A DNA stretch of 64,000 nt from Candidatus Gastranaerophilales bacterium (GTDB lineage Bacteria > Cyanobacteriota > Vampirovibrionia > Gastranaerophilales > Gastranaerophilaceae): NCBI GenBank assembly GCA_944326585.1, contig CALVEN010000001.1, forward strand, positions 124,001 through 188,000. Reading direction: 5' to 3'. Shown here piece by piece: positions 27,095 to 35,580 of this stretch. The number at the start of each line of letters is the position of its first letter. Positions within the stretch are counted from its first letter, which is position 1. The position numbers were made by a program, and so were the translations under genes. The notes under the pieces are model-generated. The model did no database searches, was not told the DNA's origin, and was given only the letters and a program-made list of their open reading frames with translations.

Positions 27095-27385
27095 ATGTAC
27101 GAAGATGAAAAATTAGTTTGTGAAGATTGCGGAGTCGAATTTATCTTCACATCAGGCGAGCAGGAATTTTATGCGGAAAAAGGTCTTGTAAACAAACCTA
27201 AAAGATGCCCTGAATGCCGAAAAAAACGCAGACAAAATAACAGAAGAAACCGAAAAATGTATGATGCCGTTTGTTCTAAATGCGGAGTTCAAACACAGGT
27301 TCCTTTCAGACCTATTGAAGGCAGAGAAGTTTATTGTAAAGAATGTTTCGCAAAACTTTCAGAAGAAAATAATAATGAAGAATAA
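27095..27385 (+). CDS. Small zinc-ribbon protein (zf-trcl type)
   Basis: 96 residues. First CxxC pair in LVCEDCGVEF and CPECRKKR matches the short 'probable zinc-ribbon' family whose hallmark is SGEQEFYAEKG. A second CxxC pair (VCSKCG ... YCKECF) forms another ribbon. Basic RRQNNRRNRK between them suggests nucleic acid contact. Such proteins occur widely in Gram-positive and uncultured bacteria; function not established. Confidence 0.8.
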   Translation: MYEDEKLVCEDCGVEFIFTSGEQEFYAEKGLVNKPKRCPECRKKRRQNNRRNRKMYDAVCSKCGVQTQVPFRPIEGREVYCKECFAKLSEENNNEE

Positions 27386-27390
27386 GTTAT

Positions 27391-27413
27391 AGAGGGGTTT
27401 TTTAAACCCCTCT
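27391..27413. terminator. Hairpin between converging small genes
   Basis: AGAGGGGTTT-TTT-AAACCCCTCT, a perfect 10-bp stem with loop TTT; likely terminator in at least one direction. Confidence 0.7.
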
Positions 27414-27711
27414 AAACATTTATACAGTTATTTAAATATTCAATAGTGTTTATTTTTTCGTCATAAAGATATTTTATGAAATTCAAATAAGCTGCATCGT
27501 ATGAAGTTATGACCAGATTAATTTCAAACCCGTCAGTGCAGAAGGGTTCATAATCATACACGACATAACTGTTATATTTACTTTTCCATTCTTTTCTTTC
27601 TATGCGGCTGTTATTTTCTTCAATAATATCTTCAAGCCAACCGATGATATTTTTATCAACATTTTTCATCTCCAGTCGGTTGTATTTGCCGCAACTGTTT
27701 TCCATAAGCAT
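27412..27711 (-). CDS. Hypothetical protein, 99 aa
   Basis: Not recognised. Supported as a real gene by AGGAG seven bases before the ATG at 27711 and by the terminator at its 3' end. Mixed alpha/beta, acidic, no membrane segment; LVITSYDAAYLNFIKYLYDE is the most regular part. Confidence 0.55.
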   Translation of the reverse strand: MLMENSCGKYNRLEMKNVDKNIIGWLEDIIEENNSRIERKEWKSKYNSYVVYDYEPFCTDGFEINLVITSYDAAYLNFIKYLYDEKINTIEYLNNCINV

Positions 27712-27813
27712 AATACATCTCCTGTTATATTTGAATTTTAAATAACTTTATTTCGGAAATAATCCCCGAAAGGTATAAGTTCTTATAGTAGTATTTGCTA
27801 ATTTTGTTATGAT

Positions 27814-27842
27814 TTGCCACATCAAATGTTATGTGGTATAAT
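27814..27842 (+). promoter_or_regulatory. Promoter of the MotA/ZorA-like operon
   Basis: TTGCCA (27814-27819), 17-bp spacer, TATAAT (27837-27842). AAAGGAG precedes the ATG at 27864, which rules out an upstream ATG at 27831. Confidence 0.75.
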
Positions 27843-27863
27843 CCTGCTAAAGGAGAACTTTTT

Positions 27864-28769
27864 ATGAATCTGATGCATATTTTTACGGATATTCCGATAT
27901 TAGTTGTTTTAATTACATTTGTGGCATCTATTATCTTTTGTATAAAAAAATATATTTTTGTAAACAAAAATCTTATATTCTTTTCGAATTTTCTGGTGAA
28001 TTTTAATAAAAGCGATTTGAATTTCAGATTCAAAGAGATTGACGAATGGATGAGCGCAAATCCGTATGTTGCTGCCAGCTGGCTTGAATTTAAAAATACT
28101 TTAATCTTTTCCGAATCAGTAGCATTAAAAGGCGAAGATGATGACTTAACCTATCAGGAGGTTTCATCAACCGTACAAAATATTCAGACAACTGTTGATC
28201 CTTTGTACTTTTTTAATGAAGAAACGCTTGTAACCTCAAAATATAATGCAAAATTGATGCAGACAATTCCGACAATCTTAACAGGTTGCGGTCCTCTGTT
28301 TACATTCTTAAACATCGCAATAGCTTTCGGTAAAATTGACTTTTCAACACAGGAACGTACAATCGCATCAGTTGCGGGCTTGATGAGCAGCATGCAGGTC
28401 GCAGCGTTGGTATCAGTTATTGCGGTAGGTTCTTCTTTGATATTTCTTATTATTGAAAAGCTTATGTACGGTCAAATGTGTGCAAAACCGCTTGCGAAAG
28501 TGCAAGATTTAGTTGCGCATTTGTTTGACAATATTTCTTCCGAAAAATTCTTGTTTGAACTTTTGAGAGAAACAAAAATTCAAAACAATTCGGTTTCAAA
28601 TTTGATTGTCGCAATGCCGAATCATTTTAAAACAGCATTGAACGCCGGTATTGCAAGCAATCTTGTACCGTATCTGGAAAACTTGATTTTCGGCATAAAT
28701 CAAATGAACAAGCAGCTGAAAGAAAACGCCAAAGCCGGCGGCGGAGATTCAGTAGACGATTTATTTTAA
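27864..28769 (+). CDS. MotA/TolQ/ZorA-like proton-channel stator protein
   Basis: 301 residues. A hydrophobic N-terminal helix (ILVVLITFVASIIFCIKKYIF), a cytoplasmic region, then two long membrane segments (TIPTILTGCGPLFTFLNIAIAF and MQVAALVSVIAVGSSLIFLII) with the GCGPLFTFLNIA pattern typical of ZorA and MotA-like stators. The long coiled tail of classical ZorA is missing. The next gene encodes the matching MotB/ZorB-type partner, so the pair should form an ion-driven inner-membrane motor. No flagellar genes are nearby. Confidence 0.72.
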   Translation: MNLMHIFTDIPILVVLITFVASIIFCIKKYIFVNKNLIFFSNFLVNFNKSDLNFRFKEIDEWMSANPYVAASWLEFKNTLIFSESVALKGEDDDLTYQEVSSTVQNIQTTVDPLYFFNEETLVTSKYNAKLMQTIPTILTGCGPLFTFLNIAIAFGKIDFSTQERTIASVAGLMSSMQVAALVSVIAVGSSLIFLIIEKLMYGQMCAKPLAKVQDLVAHLFDNISSEKFLFELLRETKIQNNSVSNLIVAMPNHFKTALNAGIASNLVPYLENLIFGINQMNKQLKENAKAGGGDSVDDLF

Positions 28770-28779
28770 CAGGTGACAA

Positions 28780-29466
28780 ATGGCGATTTTAGCAAAAAAA
28801 GGCAAAGTGCATGAGGGTGCAGATAATATATTCTGGACGACGATGGCCGACCTTATGTTAGGTTTGGCAATTATCTTCATGACGTTATTTATTCTGGCCA
28901 TGACAGGTTTTACGCAGAATTCAATCCAGCAAAAACAAGAACAAATTAAAGCTTCTGAAGAATTAATTGAAAAATTAGAAAAGGAAGACATTCAGGCTGA
29001 GGTCGATAAGATGACAGGTGATATAAAAATATCCGATCTTGAGTTATTTGAAGTTAACAGCTGGAATTTATCAAACAGAGGTAAGCAATATCTGGACAAG
29101 CTTATTCCTATTTATGTTAATACAATATTTTCCAAGCCTGAATTGGTAGAAGGAATTAACAATATAATTATTCAAGGACATACGGATTCGCAATCATTTT
29201 CAGGGTTAAAAACTAAAGATGAACAGTATGCAAAGAATATGGAATTGAGCCTTAAACGTGCAAATTCCGTTGCTGAATATATGTTTAAGACAAATTATGA
29301 TAAAACCTACAGCGAACAATTGAGAGATAAACTTGTCGTTGAAGGTAAAAGTTTTGCAGAGCCTATATTAAAAAGTGACGGCACGGAAGATTTTGACAAA
29401 AGCAGACGTGTAGAACTTAAGCTCACGGTTAAACGTTGGGATATTTCGCAGGCATTTGGTTTATAA
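28780..29466 (+). CDS. MotB/ZorB-like OmpA-domain stator partner
   Basis: 228 residues: short cytoplasmic N-terminus, one transmembrane helix containing the ion-carrying Asp24 in WTTMADLMLGLAIIF, a coiled linker (about 45-75), then an OmpA/MotB peptidoglycan-binding domain with IIIQGHTDSQ, LKRANSVAEYM and SRRVELKL. The ADLM context around the Asp is characteristic of ZorB-type proteins. Eleven bases separate it from the preceding channel gene. Confidence 0.77.
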   Translation: MAILAKKGKVHEGADNIFWTTMADLMLGLAIIFMTLFILAMTGFTQNSIQQKQEQIKASEELIEKLEKEDIQAEVDKMTGDIKISDLELFEVNSWNLSNRGKQYLDKLIPIYVNTIFSKPELVEGINNIIIQGHTDSQSFSGLKTKDEQYAKNMELSLKRANSVAEYMFKTNYDKTYSEQLRDKLVVEGKSFAEPILKSDGTEDFDKSRRVELKLTVKRWDISQAFGL

Positions 29467-29475
29467 AGGGAAATA

Positions 29476-29817
29476 ATGGCAAAAACATTAAACGAATTAG
29501 CAGCTTCATTAAAAGAATTCATAGCCTCAACTCAGGATGCGCATACATCAGGCGATATCAAAAAATACAGATATAATAATCTAAAAATAGATATCTCGGA
29601 TCCCAGAACGACTAAAACACCGCAGATCATCGTAACTATAGGAATGTCAGAGGCTACGTTTAACCTTGCAACAGGAGAAAAAATCTCCGGCGGGCTTGGT
29701 CCTGATGAACGGTATGTCCTGAGGTGGCTGGACAGAGGCTCAAACAGAGAAGAACTGAATGCCGTTTTGAAAAACGCGGAAAAACACATCGGCAAAGCTC
29801 AAAGCGGTACTGATTAA
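29476..29817 (+). CDS. Unknown 113-aa protein in the motor operon
   Basis: Not recognised. A soluble protein, AGGGAAATA-type ribosome binding site, ten bases after the ZorB-like gene. Helical N-terminus (LNELAASLKEFIAST), a beta-rich middle (YNNLKIDISD, PQIIVTIGM) and helical C-terminus. Its place suggests an accessory of the motor pair. It ends one base before the convergent uvrC. Confidence 0.65.
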   Translation: MAKTLNELAASLKEFIASTQDAHTSGDIKKYRYNNLKIDISDPRTTKTPQIIVTIGMSEATFNLATGEKISGGLGPDERYVLRWLDRGSNREELNAVLKNAEKHIGKAQSGTD

Positions 29818-31476
29818 TTACTGATTTTTCATTGATTTTGCACGGAGCTGTCTGTGGTATGTAATTGCGAACCTGTGCGCTTCATCTCTTATTCTCTGGA
29901 ATAGAAATAAGGCGCTGGAATTTCGCGGAAGAATTACGGGCTTGGATTTACCGGGTAAAAATACTTCTTCATTGCGTTTTGCAAGGCTGACAACGTCAAT
30001 TCCCGTGATGCCGAGTTCTTTTATAATTTCCATGACGCTTGATAATTGACCTTTGCCTCCGTCAATTATAATCAAATCAGGTTTTTCCCATTTTTCTTCG
30101 CCGAGATGCGTCAGACGACGTGTCAGGACTTCTTTCATAGAGAGGAAATCGTCGGGTTTACCTTCCGTTGATTGGACTTTAAATTTTCTGTATTCGGATT
30201 TTTTCTTGACGCCGTTTATGAAGGTGACCATTGAGGCAACGGTATTTGTCCCTTGAATGTGTGAAATATCGTAGCATTCCATGCGGTGCGGAAAGTTTTT
30301 GAGATGCAATTTTTCAGCTAAGTATGAACCGATTTCGTTAAAATCATCTCGAATTTTTGCCATTTTGGTGATTTTTGCGTTTTGGAGAACAACGTTTGCA
30401 TTTTTATCTGCAAGCATTTGTAATTCTTTACCTTGAGCGGATTTGCCGTAACTTATTTTAACTTTCTTTTGGGCAAGAATTTCAAGCCATTCTTCATAAA
30501 GCGCCTTTTCCCCTACTGCTTCAAGTTCATTTGAAACAATTTTATCAGGATAGCCGAGGGTTAGAGTACTGTAGTATTCCTTGAAAAATGTTGCGAAAAA
30601 TTCGGTGCGGTCTTCCTCTTCAACATCATAGACAAAATCTTTTTTGTCAATCAGTCTGCCTTCTCTTACCATTAAAATCACTATTGCAAAAATTCCGTCA
30701 TCTGCGGCAAGTGAAATTACATCTTCGTTAAGACGGGTATTTTCGTAAACTACTTTTTGTTTTTCCAGCGTCTTTTTCAAATCAAGATAACTGTCACGGA
30801 GGCGCGCTGCTTTTTCAAATTGCAGGCTGTCGGAGTATTTTTGGATTTGTTCCATCAACTGTTTCATTAATTCGGATTGTTTGCCCGATAAGAACAGTTC
30901 AGCCTGATGAACTACGGCTTTGTATTCTTCGCTTGTAACTTTATTCTGGCATGGTGCAAGGCAGCGTCCTATTTGATAATAAAGGCATGGTCTGTCTTTG
31001 AACTTCGGGGTGCGGCATTGTTTTAGAGGAAATATTTTTTTCAGAAAATCGAGCGTTGAATGCATTGCCCGTATATCAGTGTATGGTCCGTAATAGCGTC
31101 CTTTTTCGGGATTAAGATTTTTCTTGCGCACTATTGAAATTCTCGGGAAATCTTCATCAGTTACAAGAAAATACGGGTATTTTTTATCATCTTTTAAAAG
31201 AATATTATAACGCGGTTTGTGCTTTTTTATCAGGTGGCTTTCAAGAATCAGGGCTTCAACTTCGGTATTGGTGATTATGTATTCCAGATGATCAATCTGC
31301 GACACAAGCACCTGAACTTTTACGCTGTCATGCTTTTTGTTAAAATAACTTTTAACCCGGCGTTTGAGGATTTTGGCCTTACCGACATAGATTATTTCAT
31401 TATCCTTGTTGTAATAAATATAACATCCGGGTAATGACGGCAATAGTTTTAAGCTTTCTTTTAATCTTTCATTCAT
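29818..31476 (-). CDS. uvrC: Excinuclease ABC subunit C (UvrC), lacking the C-terminal HhH domain
   Basis: Nucleotide excision repair nuclease, 552 residues. GIY-YIG domain at the N-terminus (LPGCYIYY; IYVGKAKILKRRVKSYF), a Cys cluster region (CLYYQIGRCLAPC), UVR motif (FEKAARLRDSY) and the RNase H-like domain (MECYDISHIQGT; LIIIDGGKGQLS; RDEAHRFAI). It stops right after RDEAHRFAITYHRQ, where typical UvrC continues with a tandem helix-hairpin-helix module of about 60 residues. The downstream bases do not encode that module, so the truncation is native here. Confidence 0.9.
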   Translation of the reverse strand: MNERLKESLKLLPSLPGCYIYYNKDNEIIYVGKAKILKRRVKSYFNKKHDSVKVQVLVSQIDHLEYIITNTEVEALILESHLIKKHKPRYNILLKDDKKYPYFLVTDEDFPRISIVRKKNLNPEKGRYYGPYTDIRAMHSTLDFLKKIFPLKQCRTPKFKDRPCLYYQIGRCLAPCQNKVTSEEYKAVVHQAELFLSGKQSELMKQLMEQIQKYSDSLQFEKAARLRDSYLDLKKTLEKQKVVYENTRLNEDVISLAADDGIFAIVILMVREGRLIDKKDFVYDVEEEDRTEFFATFFKEYYSTLTLGYPDKIVSNELEAVGEKALYEEWLEILAQKKVKISYGKSAQGKELQMLADKNANVVLQNAKITKMAKIRDDFNEIGSYLAEKLHLKNFPHRMECYDISHIQGTNTVASMVTFINGVKKKSEYRKFKVQSTEGKPDDFLSMKEVLTRRLTHLGEEKWEKPDLIIIDGGKGQLSSVMEIIKELGITGIDVVSLAKRNEEVFLPGKSKPVILPRNSSALFLFQRIRDEAHRFAITYHRQLRAKSMKNQ

Positions 31477-31548
31477 TAACTATATTATATATTTTTAAAT
31501 TTATTTCTGCAATAAATTATACATTTGATGTATTTTATTATGAACATC

Positions 31549-31576
31549 TTGACAAAAATTGAAAAACAAATATAAT
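31549..31576 (+). promoter_or_regulatory. Promoter of the third prepilin locus
   Basis: TTGACA (31549-31554), 16-bp spacer, TATAAT (31571-31576). An ATG follows exactly six bases later at 31583. Confidence 0.75.
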
Positions 31577-31582
31577 GAAATC

Positions 31583-31681
31583 ATGAAAGAAATGGAAAAG
31601 GTTAAAACAGATATGGCAAAAACTCCTGATATTACTAGTGTAAATACCGGGGGGGGGGTACCATACTTTAAGCTTTACTAA
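31583..31681 (+). other. Prepilin leader ORF with 10-G tract
   Basis: MKEMEKVKTDMAKTPDITSVNT followed by a ten-G tract (31649-31658) and a stop at 31679. With nine Gs it would read GGGYHTLSFTKLFHILRYC, which aligns with LVKLLRYYG of loci 1 and 2, up to a stop near 31835. GATATTACTAGTGTAAATAC before the tract matches GATATGACTAGTTTAAATAA at locus 1. The prepilin 220 bases downstream has its own start, so here the leader is separate. Confidence 0.6.
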
Positions 31682-31903
31682 GCTTTTCCATATACTAAGA
31701 TATTGTGTTTTTACACCCCTGTTGCGGTTCATTATTGCTATGAACAAACAATATATGACGAATCGTCAATGCGTATTATTGAATTCACCTTTCGATAATC
31801 GTATTTTGAGCTGCAATAGGGCTGTAAAGACATAACGAAGAGGTTATGAGCGAAAAATAACCAAAGAAGATAGTTGTTACAAAAAAAGAAAGGTGAAAAG
31901 ATT

Positions 31904-32665
31904 ATGACAAAAAGATTTGGTTTTACTTTGGCAGAAGTATTGATCACATTAGGTATTATCGGCGTTGTAGCTGCCATGACAATTCCGACATTGATTTCAA
32001 ATACTAATGGCGCACAGTTCAAGACAGCTTACAAAAAAGCATTATCAACATTGAATCAGGCAGTATTGATGAATATTGCAATGGATGACACTGATTTTTC
32101 AACACTTGTAAAGGATACCAGTGCTGACGGTAAAACAGAAGGTTCATTAGGAAAGATGTTGACTACTAGAATGCAATCAGCAACAGAAATTTCGGATTCT
32201 TATACTACGGCACCTACTTTGACAGAAGGTACTGGTACTACGGATAGTCCAGCCACAACACCAAAGCTTTCTTATTCTGCAGGTGCATGTACTGGTGAGG
32301 ATAGTGATGTGCCTCCATCAGGTGCTAGCGGTGGTGAATGTAGCGATGAGGGGCAATATATTATTGAAAAAGCTATGAATGCAACAGTTACCGACTATGT
32401 AAAATTCTCATTTGCTGATGGTACAGCATTCTGGTATTATAAAGATGCAGAAAAATGTACAGATAATGAAGCTATTAAAAATAATTGTTATGGCTTTATT
32501 GATGTAAACGGTGCAACCGGTCCTAATACAGTTATTCACTGTGCAAATGCAGCATCAGGCTCATGTGGCTCATCAGAAATTACTGACTTGTTCCCTGTAA
32601 TCTTCCACGGACAAACAGTAGAACCTGCAACTGATTCAGCAAGAGCAGTATTATTCGGTAAGTAA
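31904..32665 (+). CDS. Type IV prepilin-like protein (pilin locus 3)
   Basis: 253 residues from the ATG at 31904 (AGAAAGGTGAAAAG upstream). Short leader MTKRFG, then the cleavage and helix segment FTLAEVLITLGIIGVVAAM, as in ordinary prepilins. The Ser/Thr/Gly-rich middle (about 100-145) is probably exposed. The C-terminal domain has paired cysteines (CTDNEAIKNNC) and FIDVNGATGPN, the family motif. The short leader shows what the normal form looks like and makes the long leaders of loci 1, 2 and 4 stand out. Confidence 0.85.
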   Translation: MTKRFGFTLAEVLITLGIIGVVAAMTIPTLISNTNGAQFKTAYKKALSTLNQAVLMNIAMDDTDFSTLVKDTSADGKTEGSLGKMLTTRMQSATEISDSYTTAPTLTEGTGTTDSPATTPKLSYSAGACTGEDSDVPPSGASGGECSDEGQYIIEKAMNATVTDYVKFSFADGTAFWYYKDAEKCTDNEAIKNNCYGFIDVNGATGPNTVIHCANAASGSCGSSEITDLFPVIFHGQTVEPATDSARAVLFGK

Positions 32666-32682
32666 TTTATTGAATAAAAATT

Positions 32683-32713
32683 AAAAGAGGGCGCGCAAGC
32701 GCCCTCTTTTTTA
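32683..32713 (+). terminator. Terminator of prepilin 3
   Basis: AAAAGAGGGCGC-GCAA-GCGCCCTCTTTT plus further Ts. Confidence 0.92.
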
Positions 32714-32714
32714 T

Positions 32715-32810
32715 TCCCTCCCCCCTTGAGGAACAAAGGGAGCCAACGAGGTACGAGTTGTGCGACCCTGTTTCCGGAACGTAGTGAAGGTGGGAGGGCT
32801 AGGGTGGGGG
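32715..32810. repeat. Short repeat with the same ends as the DUF559 cassette
   Basis: Starts TCCCTCCCCCCTTGAGG and ends GGGAGGGCTAGGGTGGGGG, matching the two halves of the 37-base end repeat of the ispE cassette with one change in each half. In place of a continuous hairpin there are about 60 bases between the halves; no ORF. Confidence 0.7.
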
Positions 32811-32829
32811 ACTGAATTTAGAAATTACC

Positions 32830-32987
32830 GTCATACCGGACTTGTTCCGGTATCTTGTTGACTGTACGATGTGAAAGCCCCTCTCCCGTCACTGCGTGCC
32901 ACCCTCTCCCCTAGGGGAGAGGGCAGGAGGGGGTCATGGTTACTGTATATATTTTTTTAACAGATCCCGCAACAAGTGCGGGATGAC
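32830..32987. repeat. Composite palindromic repeat (GTCAT...ATGAC ends)
   Basis: Left arm 32830-32854 (GTCATACCGGACTTGTTCC...) and right arm 32963-32987 (...ACAAGTGCGGGATGAC) are inverted copies of one another with changes. A perfect 22-bp palindrome centred on CCTAGG lies inside at 32902-32923. Confidence 0.65.
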
Positions 32988-33013
32988 GTATTAATATTAA
33001 TTCTTCAACCTTA

Positions 33014-35500
33014 TTAAAACTTTTTGAGTTTGGCATAAGCTGCATCCATGGCTTTTTTGCCCATTTTGCCGAAATCTATGGTATACATTATGCTTTCACC
33101 AACAGTCATAACATCTGTTATATGACCGACGCCGAGTTTTTCATGAAAAACTCTTTCGCCAACATTGAAAACGTAGTCTATTGTAGTATTTTCGCGTTGC
33201 CGTTTGCGTTCTTGTTCAAGCAGAAGCTCTTCTTGATTTTTGCGGTCGCGTTCTTCTATCATGCGTTTTATGGCATTGTCTTTCAGAAGATTTTTAACTT
33301 TTTCTTCGTCGCGTTGCTTGTTTGCCTGAGATTTAACGAGAATTGTGCGGCTCGGGGTTCTGTTAGGTATTTGTTGATTGCGTTTTTGAGGGGCGACAAA
33401 ACCTTTGCCGAAACCTGTTGAAGGTTTTACATAGCCGTAGCTGTCAATTTGTGCTGTTGAATAATTTCTTCCGGAATCTCCGTATTTCGCTTTTGACACT
33501 GCATCGCGGAATGTTGAGGAGCTTTCTGATCTGCCTTCAAATGTTGACATTTCAAGCAGGTTCCGCGGAATTTCTTCAATAAATCTTGACGGGTTATAGT
33601 ATTTATATTCACCCCACATCTGGCGGCGTTTTGCGGAAATCAGGTATAATTTTTCTTCCGCACGGGTAACTCCCACATACATAAGCCGCCGTTCTTCTTC
33701 CAATTCTGACGGGGAATTGAATGTTCTCTGGTGCGGGAAAACACCCTCATCCATACCTGCCAGAAATACAACCGGAAATTCCAAGCCTTTTGCTGAATGC
33801 AGCGTCATTAAAGTAACATTATTTGAAATATTATCCATTCCGTCAACGTCTGACACGAGCGCTACTTGCTGTAAAAATTCTCCCAGAGCGTTATCAAGTT
33901 CCTCGGGTTCAAATTCTTCCGCAACGTTTACCAATTCCTGCAGGTTTTCAATATCAGCTTCGGCTTCAGGGGTGTTTTGGAGCTGTAATTCCGCAAGATA
34001 TCCGGTTTTTTCAATCACAAGTGTTACAAATTCCCTCAAATTATAACTTTTTTGAGCATCTTTAAATCTTAAAATCAATGCTGCAAAGTCTTTGAGCTTG
34101 TTTTGGGTTTTAGCAGGAATTTCGCTGTCTTCATCCAGTTCCAGAATAGCTTGAAAAAGGCTCAAATCTTTTTCATCAGCGTATTTTTGAAGATTTTTTA
34201 CGGTTGTATCACCGATTGCGCGTTTCGGGACATTAATTATCCTGCGAAGGCTCTGGGAGTCGTCAGTATTATAGATTAATCTTAAATATGCGATAATATC
34301 CTTGATTTCTTTGCGGTCGTAGAATTTCAACCCGCCGTAAATTCTGTATGGAATTCCTGCAGCCATACATGCTTCTTCCAGTGCGCGGGATTGAGAATTC
34401 GTACGATATAAAATTGCGTAGCGGTTGTAATCTCCGCCGCTATTTTGTCTGATTTTGCTTACTATAAAATTTGCTTCATCAGCTTCATCCTGCGCTTCAT
34501 AATAATCAATAAGCTCCCCGTCGCCTTTTTGGGAATACAAATATTTTTCTACACGTTCCTGATTATTTTCAATAATTGCGTTTGCAACATTCAAAATGTT
34601 TGCGGTAGAACGGTAATTTTGTTCAAGTTTAATTAATTTTGCATTTTTAAAGTCGCGCCGGAAGTTCAAAATAATTGTATAATCCGCACCGCGCCAGCTG
34701 TAAATTGATTGGTCAACATCCCCTACAACGCAAAGTGAGCGTTCCTCGGGAACTTCTTTTTGCATATTGGTATAAAGCATATTCACAAATCTGTATTGAG
34801 CAAGGTTCGTGTCTTGATACTCGTCAACCAGAATATGTTTGAATTTGTTATAATAGTATTCTCTTACCTGTGCGTTTTGTTCAAGAAGTTTCACCGTCAA
34901 CAAAAGCATATCGTCAAAATCTATTGCGTTATTGTTATTCAGAACATTTTCATATTCTTCAAAAATTGCAGCGATTTTTTGTGATTTGAAATCTCTTGCA
35001 AATGTCGCAAAAGTATATGCGTCCTGCATTTTGTTTTTTGCATTGGAAATTACGGCTTTTACGAGTTTTGGCTGATAGATTTTGTCATCTATATTAAGCT
35101 TTTTAATAACCTGTTTTAACACGGCAACGGAATCCGTTTCATCATAAATACTGAAATTTCTGTCCAATTTTTTGCCTGATTGAAAACTGTAATTTTCAAT
35201 ATTTTCGCGTAAAATTCTTCCGCAAATTCCGTGAAACGTTCCGACCCACATATATTTTACGGTGTTTTCACCTAATATGCTTCCCAAACGTTCTTTCATT
35301 TCGCGCGCAGCTTTGTTTGTAAAGGTTACGGCAAGGATGTCACGCGCTCTTGCGTAATTATTTTGGATTAAATATGCAATACGTGTTGTCAAAACTTTTG
35401 TTTTGCCAGAGCCTGCTCCAGCAAGTATTAACAGAGGTCCTTTTACTGTCTCAACAGCCTCTTTCTGTTCCTTATTAAGATTTTCTAATATATTTTCCAC
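33014..35500 (-). CDS. pcrA: UvrD/PcrA-type ATP-dependent DNA helicase
   Basis: Superfamily 1 3'-5' helicase of about 828 residues. Motif I LAGAGSGKTKVL, Ia VTFTNKAAREMKER, II LVDEYQDTN, III VGDVDQSIYSWRGAD, IV LEQNYRSTANIL, V/VI MTLHSAKGLEFPVVF and VGVTRAEEKLYL are all intact. The C-terminal tail (VGERVFHEKLGVGHI) is the tudor-like end of PcrA. I prefer the GTG at 35500, after AATAGG; an alternative TTG lies at 35515. Works in repair and in removing RecA or stalled RNA polymerase. Confidence 0.93.
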   Translation of the reverse strand: MENILENLNKEQKEAVETVKGPLLILAGAGSGKTKVLTTRIAYLIQNNYARARDILAVTFTNKAAREMKERLGSILGENTVKYMWVGTFHGICGRILRENIENYSFQSGKKLDRNFSIYDETDSVAVLKQVIKKLNIDDKIYQPKLVKAVISNAKNKMQDAYTFATFARDFKSQKIAAIFEEYENVLNNNNAIDFDDMLLLTVKLLEQNAQVREYYYNKFKHILVDEYQDTNLAQYRFVNMLYTNMQKEVPEERSLCVVGDVDQSIYSWRGADYTIILNFRRDFKNAKLIKLEQNYRSTANILNVANAIIENNQERVEKYLYSQKGDGELIDYYEAQDEADEANFIVSKIRQNSGGDYNRYAILYRTNSQSRALEEACMAAGIPYRIYGGLKFYDRKEIKDIIAYLRLIYNTDDSQSLRRIINVPKRAIGDTTVKNLQKYADEKDLSLFQAILELDEDSEIPAKTQNKLKDFAALILRFKDAQKSYNLREFVTLVIEKTGYLAELQLQNTPEAEADIENLQELVNVAEEFEPEELDNALGEFLQQVALVSDVDGMDNISNNVTLMTLHSAKGLEFPVVFLAGMDEGVFPHQRTFNSPSELEEERRLMYVGVTRAEEKLYLISAKRRQMWGEYKYYNPSRFIEEIPRNLLEMSTFEGRSESSSTFRDAVSKAKYGDSGRNYSTAQIDSYGYVKPSTGFGKGFVAPQKRNQQIPNRTPSRTILVKSQANKQRDEEKVKNLLKDNAIKRMIEERDRKNQEELLLEQERKRQRENTTIDYVFNVGERVFHEKLGVGHITDVMTVGESIMYTIDFGKMGKKAMDAAYAKLKKF

Positions 35501-35580
35501 GAAACCTATTCCCAAAATCTGTTTTTCATGCTATAATACATCATAAGCGAAAAAAATATTAATTGCAAAAGGTAGGGAAA

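Noticed and set aside
27864-29817. Complete Zorya anti-phage system
   Set aside because: Only ZorA- and ZorB-like proteins are present; no ZorC, ZorD helicase or ZorE nuclease adjoins, and the ZorA tail is missing. Kept as a Zorya-like motor only.
32700-33000. CRISPR array
   Set aside because: The repeats here are inverted, of unequal length and not regularly spaced; no direct-repeat/spacer pattern and no cas genes anywhere in the window.
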